This document shows positions 33,263-44,639 of a stretch of DNA of 64,000 nucleotides, in pieces (position 1 is the first letter of the stretch; each line of letters starts with the position of its first letter). A model generated the notes under the pieces. The model did no database searches. It was not told where the DNA came from and saw only the letters and a list, made by a program, of their open reading frames with translations. The DNA is from Anaspis maculata (Eukaryota; Arthropoda; Insecta; Coleoptera; Scraptiidae): positions 57,515,787 to 57,579,786 of the forward strand of contig OX421962.1 of the NCBI GenBank assembly GCA_949128115.1, read 5' to 3'. The position numbers and the translations under genes were made by a program.

Positions 33263-35918
33263 GGAGCAGACGATGGGAAATAGATTGTAGCCATATTAAT
33301 CTGGCTATGACACATGGTGGCATTCCAGACATGACTCCGTTGAGGGATAAATCCAATGCTAAATTGCTAGGGACCCCTTCTGTACAAGTTGAAGGATCTC
33401 AAGGAGAACTCTTCTATTGGCACTCGCCAGGTGAACCGCTTGGAACTCGGAGGGTCTATGAAAAAAGACTAAAAGAGCCTGGGGAAACTGTGAAGAAACT
33501 CAGCAGGGAAACTAGGGGCTGACCTCTTTCGTACAAATTTTTTCAGCAATTTACTCATTAGACTGCACAGAGAACACGAAATGGGGAAACGCAAAGTTCA
33601 AGGTCCAACTTAATATTTAGAATAATAATATGGAAAACATCTGAAGTCTGCCTCTGTTGTGGGTTGGCTACAAGTGAATTAGCAGTTTATAAAATAACGC
33701 AGTTAGTTTTCCATATGGCGGGTACATAGCACTTGTCATGGCATAATCCTGTGTTTTCTAATGTACTCAACTGAAACAATTTTTTTTGTAGCCATCCACG
33801 AGGATGCTGGGAGGCTGCGGTTGGCGGCGTCTGAAATTCCTCTGTGCTATTTTCACATGAAATCAATGGTACTCTCCCAACACCATGCTCGCCCCCATGT
33901 CCCCAGAAGATTTCGAAGTCTTATCCAAGTTATCTCAGAAAAATGCAAGATTTATCTGCATTTCTGCAGGGAAGTGCAGCCAAACGTGGATGCAGGAATG
34001 AAGAGAGATTTTTGGAGCCACTGTTACCTTTGAGGTGTCTGTGCGGTGCCCGGAAATCGCAATTTAAAGTATGTTTGGGTCAGTATTTCATCAGGATCTT
34101 GTATCACATGCCGAAAGAATCTGCAGTCTTTTTGCACTCGCCTCTTGGGCAGATTTTTTTCTCGGAAACTGATATCAAGCACTAATGAAGGATTTCCTCT
34201 TGGGGTATATTTCCTCTTGGGGTCCATTCCTGCCTGACTTGTTAAGCAGCTTGCTGCACAAAAATGTCAGTTACAATTCATTCAATAATTATTTCAAGTC
34301 AATAGGTCATGAGTCTTGAAAAAGATTTTAATTAAATCGAAACGTCGGCAAATACCTAGAATTTTTTATTGTTTGTGTCCAAAAATATACCCCAAGAGGA
34401 AATCCTTCATTACTGAATCCAAATGGACAAGAATCAGAATCAAAATATAAGCACTTTTTCAAAATTTATAGAAAAAATTTTTGAAATCCATTTTACTACT
34501 TGCGAAATTGGTTTCACTTCTACTGTTACTGAAATTTGACAAAGGCTAAAAATGAGCTTCATGGCGAAATTGTTTGTTTTACGTAAGAACTCAATAATAA
34601 AATATTTCTATTTTTTTTCACAGGTACTTTGAAGAGAAGTCGTCTCCTTCTGTTGCAAAAGCTATCTCTGATGTGTCCATTAGAACGACTGCATTGATCT
34701 GGAAATATGTGGAGGAAAATGGGGCCACTACTTATCCACAGCTAGGGCGCTAAATGAAGATTGTCTTTGTTAAATACCTTAGGATCGAGGACCGTACCTA
34801 CAGATACATCTAGTGGCAAATCAATCGCAGCTGTTACAAGTTCAACGAATGAAATTTTGATTGAGCTCACCCTCGAGCTCAGCAAACCAATTTTTTTATG
34901 AAATTATGAGAAGAAAGAACACACCAGCTTGTTCTAGCGATCTTGTCATCAATCATCATTCATAAAAACGGATGTTATACCAGGCCGACGATATACCAGA
35001 CCTGCAACAGCAATCTGAATACCCTGGCATCATACATACCAAGCAGAGCACACCTATAATAATAACGTCACTACTATTTTCGATTCTCAGTTCTGATGCA
35101 CATCCTTTCTTAACATGAAAAAGGAATGGACCAGATGACCAATTTGAAGTGTCCGATGATCACGTTGCTATAAAATAGTTATTGTTTTGGTCCAGCATCC
35201 TGCAATTTTTATAAGTGATTCCGTACCAGAACGTATACCTATGTGACGTTAGAGCAGAACTAGAAAAAAATGCAAGATTCTACTTCTACATGAGAGCAAA
35301 AGAAGATTTCTCTTGGTTTATCTGCAAAAACCGTGAAACAAATTTTATAATAGAAGATGCATCATTGCTATGTTTGGTATTCTTTGGTAGTGCAGAAGGC
35401 GGAATGATAATCACACAAGCAAGATAAGAAAAATGGTCGTAAGACAGAAGGGAAGTTCAACATTTTGTTGATACATAATTTATTTATTTGATTGTTTCGT
35501 TAATGGACAATTTGTTATAATTTAATCAGGTACTGTGGTAATAAAAATATAGAATGAAAATGCAATGATTTTGAATTTTTCGGGACTGATTTAGGTTAAT
35601 AGCAAGTTAATAGCTTAAATAGTCTCCTTGGGTAAAATAATGACGATTTGAAATTTCGCGGGGTTTCAGGGCGCAGGGCTGCAACCTCGAAAAGAAAAAA
35701 AACTTGCAAACAAAAAATAGAACTCTCGCGATGACGTCATTGTGAGCATTCAAGGTCATTGTAGAAGCGACCGCGTTTTTGGCGCGAAAAAAAAATTCAA
35801 ACTCTGATCTTCATTTACAGGATGGGGAAATTTTTTAAAATTTTTTTTTTGGGCGGAAATTATTGTGGATGACGTTTTTAATGATTTTATGAGGTAATCG
35901 TCTCAAAATAAAATTCAT
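33263..35918. other. Right part of the large element's loop, decayed coding remnants
   Basis: Several coding-like stretches on the + strand have unbroken frames of 60-110 codons: 33307-33522, 33761-34185, about 34624-34756 (RYFEEKSSPSVAKAISDVS) and 35215-35427. They are in different frames and separated by stops. A small inverted repeat (TACCCCAAGAGGAAATCCTT) occurs at 34187-34206 and 34387-34411. I recognise no domain. These may be exons or fragments of the element's own former transposase. Confidence 0.35.
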
Positions 35919-35931
35919 GCAAGGACCCTAT

Positions 35932-36070
35932 TAGGTTCCTACACAGCATGCGCGGAGTGTATACACGATGCAGGGTATTTTCTCGGTTCAGTCAAATTTT
36001 TCATTATTGAAATTGTGTCATAATATTGAAATTACGTGTATACACTCCGCGCATGCTGTGTAGGAACCTA
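35932..36070. mobile_element. 139-bp hairpin element, copy 1
   Basis: TAGGTTCCTACACAGCATGC at the left is inverted at the right end (GCATGCTGTGTAGGAACCTA), and arms of about 38 bp also include GCGGAGTGTATACACG. It is flanked by AT on each side. The matching place in the left arm (about 27531-27533) lacks it and has a single AT, so it behaves as a separate insertion. Confidence 0.85.
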
Positions 36071-36715
36071 ATTGCCCCGGTCGAGAGTGGATAGTAGCAT
36101 CACAGAAGAAAAATTCTGATAACGTTTCAGGACTTACTCCACGTTCAATCGCACGCGGTACTTCCAAAGAAGAGTTCAGGGTATGCATTGCTGGAAGGAA
36201 TTCAGTAATTTCGATTCAGAACATTGATAAAATTCTGTTTGAACTTAGTGTTGAAAATAGCTTACTCTTTGGAATGCCCCTCTTCAAGAAGATACACCAT
36301 CAAAATTTTGACTCCACAAACAAATTCAGAGGATACGAATTTGTGGGAATCAAAGTGTTGCACATCTCCTTATTAATTCTTTGTAGGTGAAAATAAAATA
36401 AAACCAATTTGTGTGTTCTGCCGAAGAAGTTATTTTTTTTCATCATGAAAAATTCCTGGGACAAGGCGATAAACGTCGTCAATTTTTACGATATATTCAT
36501 GAGTTTCCTTTTAAATTGATAAAACGAACTGGTAAGCGGTTTGGTGGGAGCCCTAGCACCTTCAACTTTCAGAAGCTCCCCGAGCCCCCTTCCGGTGAAA
36601 ATTCGGCGTGGCTCCACCTCTTATCTAAGAGAGGTGCTGATTCTGAGTATGTGTACCAAATTTCATGCTTTCATCACCATTTGCAAGGTTCATTCACCTA
36701 GTGCCCCCACTAATA

Positions 36716-37120
36716 GATTTAAACTGCTCCACATTGGGCGATTTCCATTTAAAACATTTGTGTCGGTTTGTGTCAGCTTGTGTTAGCTTGTGTCGATGAG
36801 ACCTATGGATGAGACTAAGAAACACAGATCAAATGGAACACATTTGTGTCGATTTGAGTCGAAACAAATCGACTTGTGTCGGTAAATGGAAAACGCCCAA
36901 TGAAGTTGTCGCCACCAAAAAAATGGCTTGACTTAGACGGTCAATAACTTTCGATTGCCGAAAGTGATTTCCATTCTGTTTATTGCGTTTACTAGCCCAA
37001 TCTATCCTCAACAGATCCTGTAATTGTGAATATCAAGAAACTGCGTGTAACATTTATACAGGGTGATATGTAAAAGGGTAAAAATTGCGACAACTTCATC
37101 GAACTCGTCGAACCCCCATT
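36716..37120. other. No gene recognised
   Basis: Contains a cluster of TTGTGTCGG/TTGTGTCAG motifs at 36760-36890 and a TACAGGGTG terminus at 37057. Confidence 0.4.
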
Positions 37121-39375
37121 TAGTCCAGGAATTTTAGCTGTTTAAATCGCAAATAGCGAACAAAAATGATAACTAGCCGGATTTTTGTATATAAGCTCAG
37201 TTAAGCATGTAGTTCAACATAATAAAAGTCCTCAAGAATCCGGTGTGAGCTTCGGCCGTTGTGGCATCGAGAAGAACTTGAGGGTCAGTTTTTTGCGTAT
37301 ATCTCATAAACAATAGCACTTGGGAAAAAAATTCCCGGGAGGAAATTGTTGGAAATTTTATTGTCTACAAGAAAGGTCCTCACACATTTCATCGTCAGTC
37401 ATCTCCTTCTTCGTCAAAACACAAGAAAATAAAAATAGTCCAGATGCTCGATCCTGAAGACTGGTATGGACCGAGGTATGGACCTTGAGTTTTATGATGG
37501 CGGAGTGCCACTTTGTAGAGGTGTTGTTTGATCCACTCTCTTTTGGTTGAAACTTGAAGCCATCAAGACGAACTATGCCGGCGGCATATACAGGGTGAAA
37601 TATAAATAAAAAGTTGAACATTTGTACCTCGAGAACCAAAATAGGTGAAGACATGTAAATCGCCATAAATAATTCTGATTTCATGGTCATGAAGTCGTCG
37701 TAAACTTGAATATGCGATATTCAAAGGCACGACTTGCGCTGTAGGTTCGCAAAGCTAGGGGATGGAACTCATGCGTCTGCGCAAGCTAGGAAAAGTCAAA
37801 ACCTGCAGATTTTCAGCCATCGATTTAACAAAGGAAAATAGATGACAAGAAACTCCTGATTTCCATGCTAGATTATGCGGAATGATGTTGTCCATGTGCA
37901 TTGCGGTCGAAATAATTATTTCCGCGCGTATAGTGCTCCGAAAAGAACGAAAAAGCAGTTTTCAGTGTATAACTGGTTGCCTAGGAGGTGATGGTTTTTG
38001 AGAACACACATGAAATGGAACTGTAATGTTCTTTTCGTACGGTTTTTGCAGCCAGGCACTCAACAAACTGCCTGTCATTTTTGAAAAAAAAAAACAGAAA
38101 ACACAAAACCTCTGATATATATTATACATATAACCCGGTAAAATTTTAGTTACCATTTGTTTACATGCAGTTTCATGCCATTGACAGACAAGACGGCAAC
38201 CGTAAGGCAGAGAAGAATACTAGAAGTAGGGCGGTATTTTCAAAAACACACCAACTGATGAACACGTCACCATATTTTCGCTCCTTGTGTATCTAAGACT
38301 GATCCATCATTGCTGGTCTTAGACACAATGAAAGATCAAGAAACACTCTTTTTTCCATAGCTTATTTGGAAGTTTCATTTCCAGCCGTTTCAATAATATA
38401 CAATGTGGAAATTACGCTTTTTACATGTGTTAGCATACGGATACGGCACTATTCTCAAATCCCCTAGCATAGTTGCGCCAGCGCAGAAATGGCACTGAAT
38501 TTCGCCTATTGAATATCTTGAGCCATTCTTGAAATATCTTCAAAAGACTGAAGTTGTTACAAAAAAAAAAAAAAATTCGTCACTTATCAGAAACAAAGTT
38601 GACTGTGTTTTTTTCTAAAATTAATTGGCCTAGAGAGGGCTTTTCACTTTAATTTCATTTTAAATGTAATTTATCATTGTTTCGATTCAAAACACCAAGC
38701 TTCGATTCAAGATCTGAAAAATTACTGATAGTTACACGGAAAACTATTTTTTTTCGTAACGACTTCAGTCTTCTGAAGATATTCCAGAAACGGCTCAACA
38801 TATTTGATTCAAGTTCACGACGACTTCATGGTCATGAAATTAGAAATATTTTTGGCGATTTACATGTCTTCACTTATTTTGGTTCTTGAGGTACATTTGT
38901 TCAACTTTTTATTTGTATGTCACCCTGTATATGCCGCCGGCATAGTTGGTATTGATGGCATTAAGTTTCAATCAAAAGAGAATGGATCGAACAACACCTC
39001 TACCAAGTGGCACCCTGCCATCATAAAACTCAAGGTCCGTACAGTCTTCGGCATCGAGCATCTGGACTATTTAGCTTTTCTTGTGTTTTGACGAAGAAGG
39101 AGTGGACTGATGATGGAACATGTAAGGACCTTTCTTGTAGACAACACAATTTCCAACAATTTTGCTCCAAGTGCTTTTCCTCCAAGTGCCATCGTTTACG
39201 AGATAAACACGAAAAACTGATCCTCAAGTTCTTCTCGAGGCCGCAACGGCCGAAGCTCACACCGGATTCTTGAGGACTTTTACTATGTTGAACTACATGC
39301 TTAACTGAGCTTTATATACAAAAATCCGGCTAGTTATCATTTTTGTTCGCTTTTTTTTCTATAATTCCTGGACTA
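37121..39375. mobile_element. 2.25 kb inverted repeat with an inner hairpin
   Basis: TAGTCCAGGAATT (37121) pairs with AATTCCTGGACTA (39375). Arms of about 590 bp run to about 37712 and from about 38800, and include CCGGTGTGAGCTTCGGCCGT or its inverse. Both arms contain TACAGGGTG-type sequence, so an older TACAGGG element was duplicated with the arm. The loop of about 1.1 kb contains a second, independent hairpin at 38517-38800 (AAGACTGAAGTTGTTAC against its inverse). Confidence 0.85.
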
Positions 39376-40280
39376 ATTTGCAAAAGAAATTTTTTTTTCA
39401 AATTCTAAGGTGAAAATCATGAAGTGTGGCGCCTTGTCTCGAAACGGTTTTGAAATTACTGAGATTGGAGGTCTTACACAGAAGATATAAATTTTCACAC
39501 GGAATGTAACAGATTTGCTCTATTTTCTCGCAAAATTGAATCACTTCCAATGAATGGGTAGTTGACATTGAGCACGATTGTTCCTACAACCGTTCCGGAT
39601 AACTTGAATTTGAAAACAACCCGAAAATTTAGAGTGGGGCCAGGCAGGGGGCACTTCTTGAAAAGCTAGTCACTGTCTGTTTTTGGCACGTTGAATTTCA
39701 TCAATATTTCAGATGTGAAACATGCTTTTTGCAAGTCCAAACCTCTGAATATGGTAGAACCTCATTTTCCGTGGAAGAGGACGCCCCACAGTGATCGATT
39801 TGCCATTTTTAGGTGGACATTTAGATCAAAAAGTCCTATTTTTTAATTCTAAAAACGCATTATGAGATTACAGCTAAATAGTGACTCTGCTCAATCAAGT
39901 AAAAATAAGTCTAATTTGTTAACGGGGATCGCAGTTACCAAGCATCAAAGTAAGCGTAAGTAAATAATGCGATATTCAAATTTTTCAGCGCCATTTGTCA
40001 CTCGTGTTCGATTTGCTCTGACAAGTATCGAGAGCTTCTATGATCGAGAGGTTTTTCTCGGCGAATTTCTTATTACATCATGGCTACTGGATCTTCAGCT
40101 TAGTTTTAAGCTAGATTCCATTTGTTTCTAACATTTCTGCACCTATTTTTGGAATTTTTTTCCACATCCAAAAAACGTAAACTCTTTGTAATCGTAGTTC
40201 AAATTTCTTTGGAGTGGAGAAAAAAAAAAACCTTTTTTCCAAGCAAAAAATGACTTAATATTACTATATACTTCTCTGCC
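39376..40280. other. No gene recognised
   Basis: AT-rich sequence with short frames only. Confidence 0.4.
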
Positions 40281-40772
40281 TATCCAGTGGTACCATTCTC
40301 AATGTGCGCAAACCTGCGGAAGTCACATTTTTAAATTTTTCTTGTCGCCAGGTATCCAGCTGGGAGTGACGCGAATGCAATTGTTTGAATTTCTTTAACG
40401 CGGAGGTCTCCTTTCTCAGGAAAATGTCATAGATGTGAGAAAGCAGATGGTCAATTTCGTTGTATCAAAAAGATCAGATATTTCGGAAGAGGAAATTATT
40501 GCCACTATTTCACTGTTTTCCTACAAAATTCTGACACGGTGAAAAACAAGTGCAAGAAAAAAGAGACCTTTTTGAAACAAAGTAGAGATTGGCTTGGAAA
40601 AGAAATCTATGGAACAGAACCAGATGCCGTGTCTGATCAAGAACAGCTTGTTGCTCCACCACCCATTAGACGCCAACGTGATGCCACTAAAGCCACTGAA
40701 GAATTTGAAGTGTCTTGTTCCGAATACAAAAATAAGGCGTACAAAAAATTTGGTGGCGAATCACAGTGCTGA
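40281..40772 (+). pseudogene. Unidentified coding remnant with an FLKxxxxWLGKE segment
   Basis: The frame at 40539-40772 reads KKKETFLKQSRDWLGKEIYG, then a Gln-rich linker with PPPIRRQRDATKATEEFEV, and stops. Upstream in another frame, NVIDVRKQMVNFVVSKRSD also looks protein-like. Composition and charged helices look like real protein, but I cannot name the family. It directly abuts repeat family A (from 40840), so it may be mobile-element coding sequence. Confidence 0.35.
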
Positions 40773-40839
40773 AGAGCTCGCATTTGTAGCTCAAACAAGC
40801 TTCATTTTTAACTTCATCATTTGAATCCGGTCGCATAGG

Positions 40840-42100
40840 GTTTTGTATTCTCAACTGAAAAACCCTTAGGAAATTGGGAAAAGAAATTGTCTCGGAAATT
40901 GTTAAATGTTCAAAAGCCAGTTCTTGTTCAAATAAAAGCTGAAAATCTGTTAGCGGGATGGAAAGTTGGAGTTTTGCAATTTTTCCAGGGCGGAAAACTC
41001 GTCAACCGTTAGCCCTATTTTCAAATTTTTTAACCAAAAATGGATTAAATCTTCTCATAAACTCTCAATCGCATCATGTCTATATCTGAAATGAATTTTC
41101 ATGAGGCTCAACAACACAGGTCGAAGTTAGCGTTGCAGTTTTTTTTTGAATTTATGAAATTTGCAATTTATCGTATTGAAAAAATCACTGCCGGAGAACC
41201 GAAGCCGTGTCGCATTTGGAAGTGAGCCTAAGCGACGCCCAATGCAACCTACTTTCGATAGCAGTCACATTTTTTTTCGAAAAATGTCGTCTCACTGCAG
41301 GAAATGTCGCCCGAGGTGAGTCCGGCACCAAACGTCAGAATTCCCGGCCAAAACCCGCGCAAACAGCCGTCCCAACTGATATAGACCAGGGAAAATTTTG
41401 AAAATTCGCAGCGCCCGTCTGGGAAATGGTAAAAAACTTCAACCAGACTTTATTTTGTTATTTCGCGATAGTGCTCCCTGCTGAATTTGACTCGAATCCA
41501 TCGGGTAGTTTTGAGTTATAAACTGTCGAATTTTAAACTTCTTCATTTTTTAAATTTTGACAGGTGACAGATGAAAAAATATTTTCAACTGTTTTGATAC
41601 AGTTTTTCAAGGGCTTGCAAATTGCAAGTCGATCGGATCAACGGTTCGGCAGCTATATTGTCAGAACCTTTCCCTTGCATCATCACTTAACTTTCCCTTC
41701 CGCATGAGGGGACGGGTCGGGAAGGTAATAACGATTGAAAAGTTGTTTTAGAACTTCAAAGATCATAATTTTTAAAAAAGAAGTGGACTAGAACAATTTT
41801 GGATTATTTTTGATCAAAATTATAATTGTCCTCCTAAAAATGGCAAATCGATCACTGTGCGCCCCCTGGAAGTTTACTTGTTGTGCTTATTGTGCTATGC
41901 GAGCTTTATCCCTGATTGCATTTTACTTTCCCGGCCCGTCCAAGGGAAAAATAAAGTAATGATGCAGGATGCAGGAAAAACGTTCTGACACGATAGCTGC
42001 CGATCTAATCGACTTGAAATTTGGTACACAGACAGGGTATCTTGCTGTTAAATGAGCTGATTAGTTTTTGGTTGTCATCTGTTCTATGGTAAACACTTTC
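40840..42100. repeat. Dispersed repeat family A, copy 2, with an inverted end
   Basis: Bases 40840-41740 match 21990-23350 in the same orientation (CGACGCCCAAT, GAGAACCGAAGCCGTG, GCAAGTCGATCGGAT). Bases of about 41940-42090 repeat the distal part in inverse orientation (GATCTAATCGACTTG). The copy is therefore partly palindromic about a centre near 41820. Confidence 0.7.
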
Positions 42101-42969
42101 TACAACCACGAAACAAAGTCTCTTGCCTTCTACTCACGATGGTTACTTCCGAGTTCCGACCGAGGGAGAAAATTAAGATCACACTTATAGTTTTTTTTTG
42201 CAGTTGAATTGTTTACGTTGTACCTACTATATACTCTTCTATGCGGTGCCCAACTCAGGCTCAGGCTGTTGGTAATAAGTCATGATTCACTGTACCCGGG
42301 TACCTGCTCTAATTTTCCACTGAAGTGATGTAGGCAACTAACAATGCAACTGCAACAACATCCAGAAACTGAAACTGTTCTTTGAACGCGTTGCTCCTTC
42401 TTCACTCGCTTCTTTATTTATATATTTGCAAAAATTTCTTTATTTCAGATTATCATTCCACACGCCATTCTGAGTGATTTGCCTATTTTTTCGTTTCGAT
42501 TTGCGTGTGGCCGTTAAATGTCACGGGCCCGCTAGGGGGGGGGGGTCAGCCGGGTACCCGCACCCCGCACCCAAAGATTCCCGCACCCACCTGACCTGGT
42601 CCTGGAGCGCGATTCTGTTCTTGCCTACCGACACTTCTTGTCGTCCGACGACGGCTTTTTAAAGACACGACTTGTCGGTACCTATAGGAGCGATTAAGTA
42701 ATGTGTACGTCGCTGCGCTTGTGACTAAAATTAAAACTTGCGGCTAAATAAGCTGATGACTGAACCCACCCCTCGATCCACCCATAATCATCTTGGGGGA
42801 CCTCAAAATAGATATTACCGTCGAAATCTCGAAAAAAATTTTTAACGCGTTCACAAATACTTCCCCTCCTTGTTGGGTGGTCGAGGAAGTAAAATGAAAG
42901 TCGAATAAGAATTTTTTTATCCTTTTTTCGGAATTCCCCTGAAGGGTCCCTCATTACAACATAGGTACT
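42101..42969. other. No gene; contains a repeat A end
   Basis: A G-rich tract at 42534-42546, a C-rich segment to 42600, and a repeat A terminal part at 42770-42895 (matching 23240-23350). No exon. Confidence 0.45.
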
Positions 42970-43808
42970 GGAGAGCTTGGGTCCATATTCAGCAGTCCAC
43001 GGCGAAATCAGCCCACAGCTCAAACGTCCCACCGAAAAAAGGTCCACGACGCATTTATTCCCGAGTTCTGTTACCGCGAAGACATCCACTGCTAAGACCG
43101 GACACCGGACAAAGGTCCACAAGCATTTATCCCCGAGTTCTGCTACCGCGAAGACATCCACTGCTAAAACGATCCACCGAAAAAGGTCCACAACGCATTC
43201 ATCATCTCCGAGTTCTGACACCGCGAAGATATCCACTGCTCAAACGTCCCACACCGGAAAAATGTCCACGACTCATTTATCCCCGAGTTCTACCACCGCG
43301 AAGACATCCACTGCTAAAACGATCCACCGGAAAAAAGGCTCCACCGCGCATTTATCCACTGTCCGGACCCGCCCGCATAGTCTATATGGGTGTAGGCGGC
43401 ATATGACGGTGGCTAAATGAGCGGTGGACTTTTTTCCGGGGGGACATATTTGAACCGTGGGATGATTTATCGGTGTGAAGACTCGTGGATAAATGCGTGG
43501 TGGACCTTTTTCCGGTAGACCGTTTGAGCAGTGGATGTCTTTGCGGTGTCAGAATTCGGGGATAATTGCGTGGTGGACTTTTTTCCGGTGGACCGTTTGA
43601 GCAGTGTGGATGTCTTTGCGGTGTGTCAGAATTTGGGAATAAATGCGTGGTGGACTTTTTTTTCCGGTGGATCGTTTTAGCAGCGGATGTCTTCGCGGTG
43701 GGAGAACTCGGGGATAAATGAGTCGTGGACTTTTTCGGTGGGGGTGGAATGTTTGAGCTGGTGGACTGATTTCGCTGTGAACCGCTGAGTGGGCTCGCTC
43801 CCGAGAGC
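42970..43808. mobile_element. Foldback-like palindrome made of about 80-bp tandem repeats
   Basis: The left arm (42970-43380) has about four to five units of roughly 80 bp, each with GGTCCACRACGCATTTATCC, GAGTTCTG, CCGCGAAGACATCCACTGCT and a CGATCCACCGGAAAAA-type end. The right arm (43385-43808) holds the same units in inverse order and orientation. The outermost segments also pair (GGCGAAATCAGCCCACAGCT with its inverse near 43770). Both arms keep open frames toward the centre (+ 42977-43420, - 43819-43382) coding a repeated peptide around TTHLSPSS.TAKTSTAKTIH. Inverted arms built of tandem repeats are the layout of Drosophila Foldback elements. Confidence 0.88.
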
Positions 43809-44093
43809 TTTTCCGCCATTTTCTGGGCACCTTTATTTTTATATTATACCCATCCATTAGCATAATTATTTTATTAGCTACGCGCTACGTGAGAAGTTTT
43901 TGATTGAGCTGGGCAGGGAGCAGCTTCACGCTTCAGCTTCAGTTTCAGTCACAGGTGGATCTCTGCAGGTGGTGTGGTCAGTTGGTCACACGTTTCAGTA
44001 ACCACGTATGGTAACCACCTGACCTGGTCAGTGGTCACCACGCACGCTCACAATCATCTTCTCTGCTCACATCTCTATGAATGAAGTTCTAGA
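43809..44093. promoter_or_regulatory. 5' flank of the MIEN1-like gene
   Basis: The 285 bp between the Foldback-like palindrome and the start codon. It includes a CAGCTTCACGCTTCAGCTTC-type run and several GGTCAC/GTGGTCA motifs. It must hold the promoter and 5' UTR unless there is a further upstream exon. No TATA box is assigned. Confidence 0.35.
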
Positions 44094-44639
44094 ATGGTGG
44101 TCGTCGATGTGGAATTTTGGTACAGTATTACTATTAGTTAGGTTCAGATCACGAAAAACGTTGCATTTATCACGAAAGACCACGTTAATTTCAGTGATTC
44201 AAAAAGTATTATCTTGTTACAAAAATGAGGTTATGTCACTTGTCAAAATTTTCGAAGTTCTCTGGATTTTGTTAATCCTCATTCACAAGTAGTGATCTTC
44301 GTGGTGATTTAATGTGAAAAGAAACCGCTTACTTGCTTACCCGACTACTTTTGACAATTTTTTGTTGTTGATTACAGCGGCACTTGTGGGTATTTCAAAA
44401 AGTTTGAGGAACTAGCCTCTTACGTGAAACAGAAACGTCCTGAGCTTGAACTGAACGCCCATGAAGGAAGAAGGGCGTCTTTTGAAGTTAAAGTCGATGG
44501 GACACTGGTACATTCCAAGCTATGTACCCTTGCATATCCAGATTACGATGATCTTTTGAGCATAGTGAAAGATGTGGAGGAAGGGAAGGAAGCAAGAATT
44601 TGCAAGCAACAACCAATCACGAGCTGTATTTTATCGTAA
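44094..44639 (+). CDS. MIEN1: MIEN1/SELENOW-like Rdx-family protein
   Basis: Two exons, 44094-44119 and 44378-44639 (stop TAA), joined by a 258-bp GT-AG intron that splits the first Cys codon of the motif. The 95-aa protein starts MVVVDVEFCGTCGYFKKF. A short beta strand is followed by the CxxC redox motif (C9-G-T-C12), then helix FEELASYVKQKRPELELN. A strand with SFEVKVDGTLVHSK, helix YDDLLSIVKDVEEGKEAR and the tail TSCILS complete the thioredoxin-like Rdx fold. Selenoprotein W has Sec in the motif; here both positions are Cys, as in MIEN1. The end CILS fits a CaaX prenylation box, also a MIEN1 trait (membrane anchoring). Rdx proteins are thought to act in thiol redox reactions. MIEN1 is preferred over SELENOW because of the tail. 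The start was chosen because it is the Met that joins in frame and gives the family's normal length. Confidence 0.87.

Larger units (their letters stand above)
24982..36712. mobile_element. Very large palindromic DNA element (11.7 kb) with ATA target duplication
   Basis: The left end TAGTGTGGGCGCTAAGAGCC (24982) and right end GGTTCATTCACCTAGTGCCC...CACTA (36712) are inverted copies and are flanked by ATA at 24979-24981 and 36713-36715. The left arm is 24982-25071 plus 26964 to about 27545, the two parts being split by a 1.9 kb insertion. The right arm is about 35919-36712. The loop (27546-35918) holds a Tc1-like transposon and coding remnants. A 1.44 kb relative with the same ends and arms but almost no loop lies at 46542-47978, flanked by TTG. 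The 3-bp duplications fit several DNA transposon superfamilies; the ends do not match one I can name. Arms carry a conserved open frame (see 27214-27687). Confidence 0.85.

Noticed and set aside
42970..43808. CRISPR-like array
   Set aside because: Units are about 80 bp, contiguous without unique spacers, and mirrored about a centre; the genome is eukaryotic.
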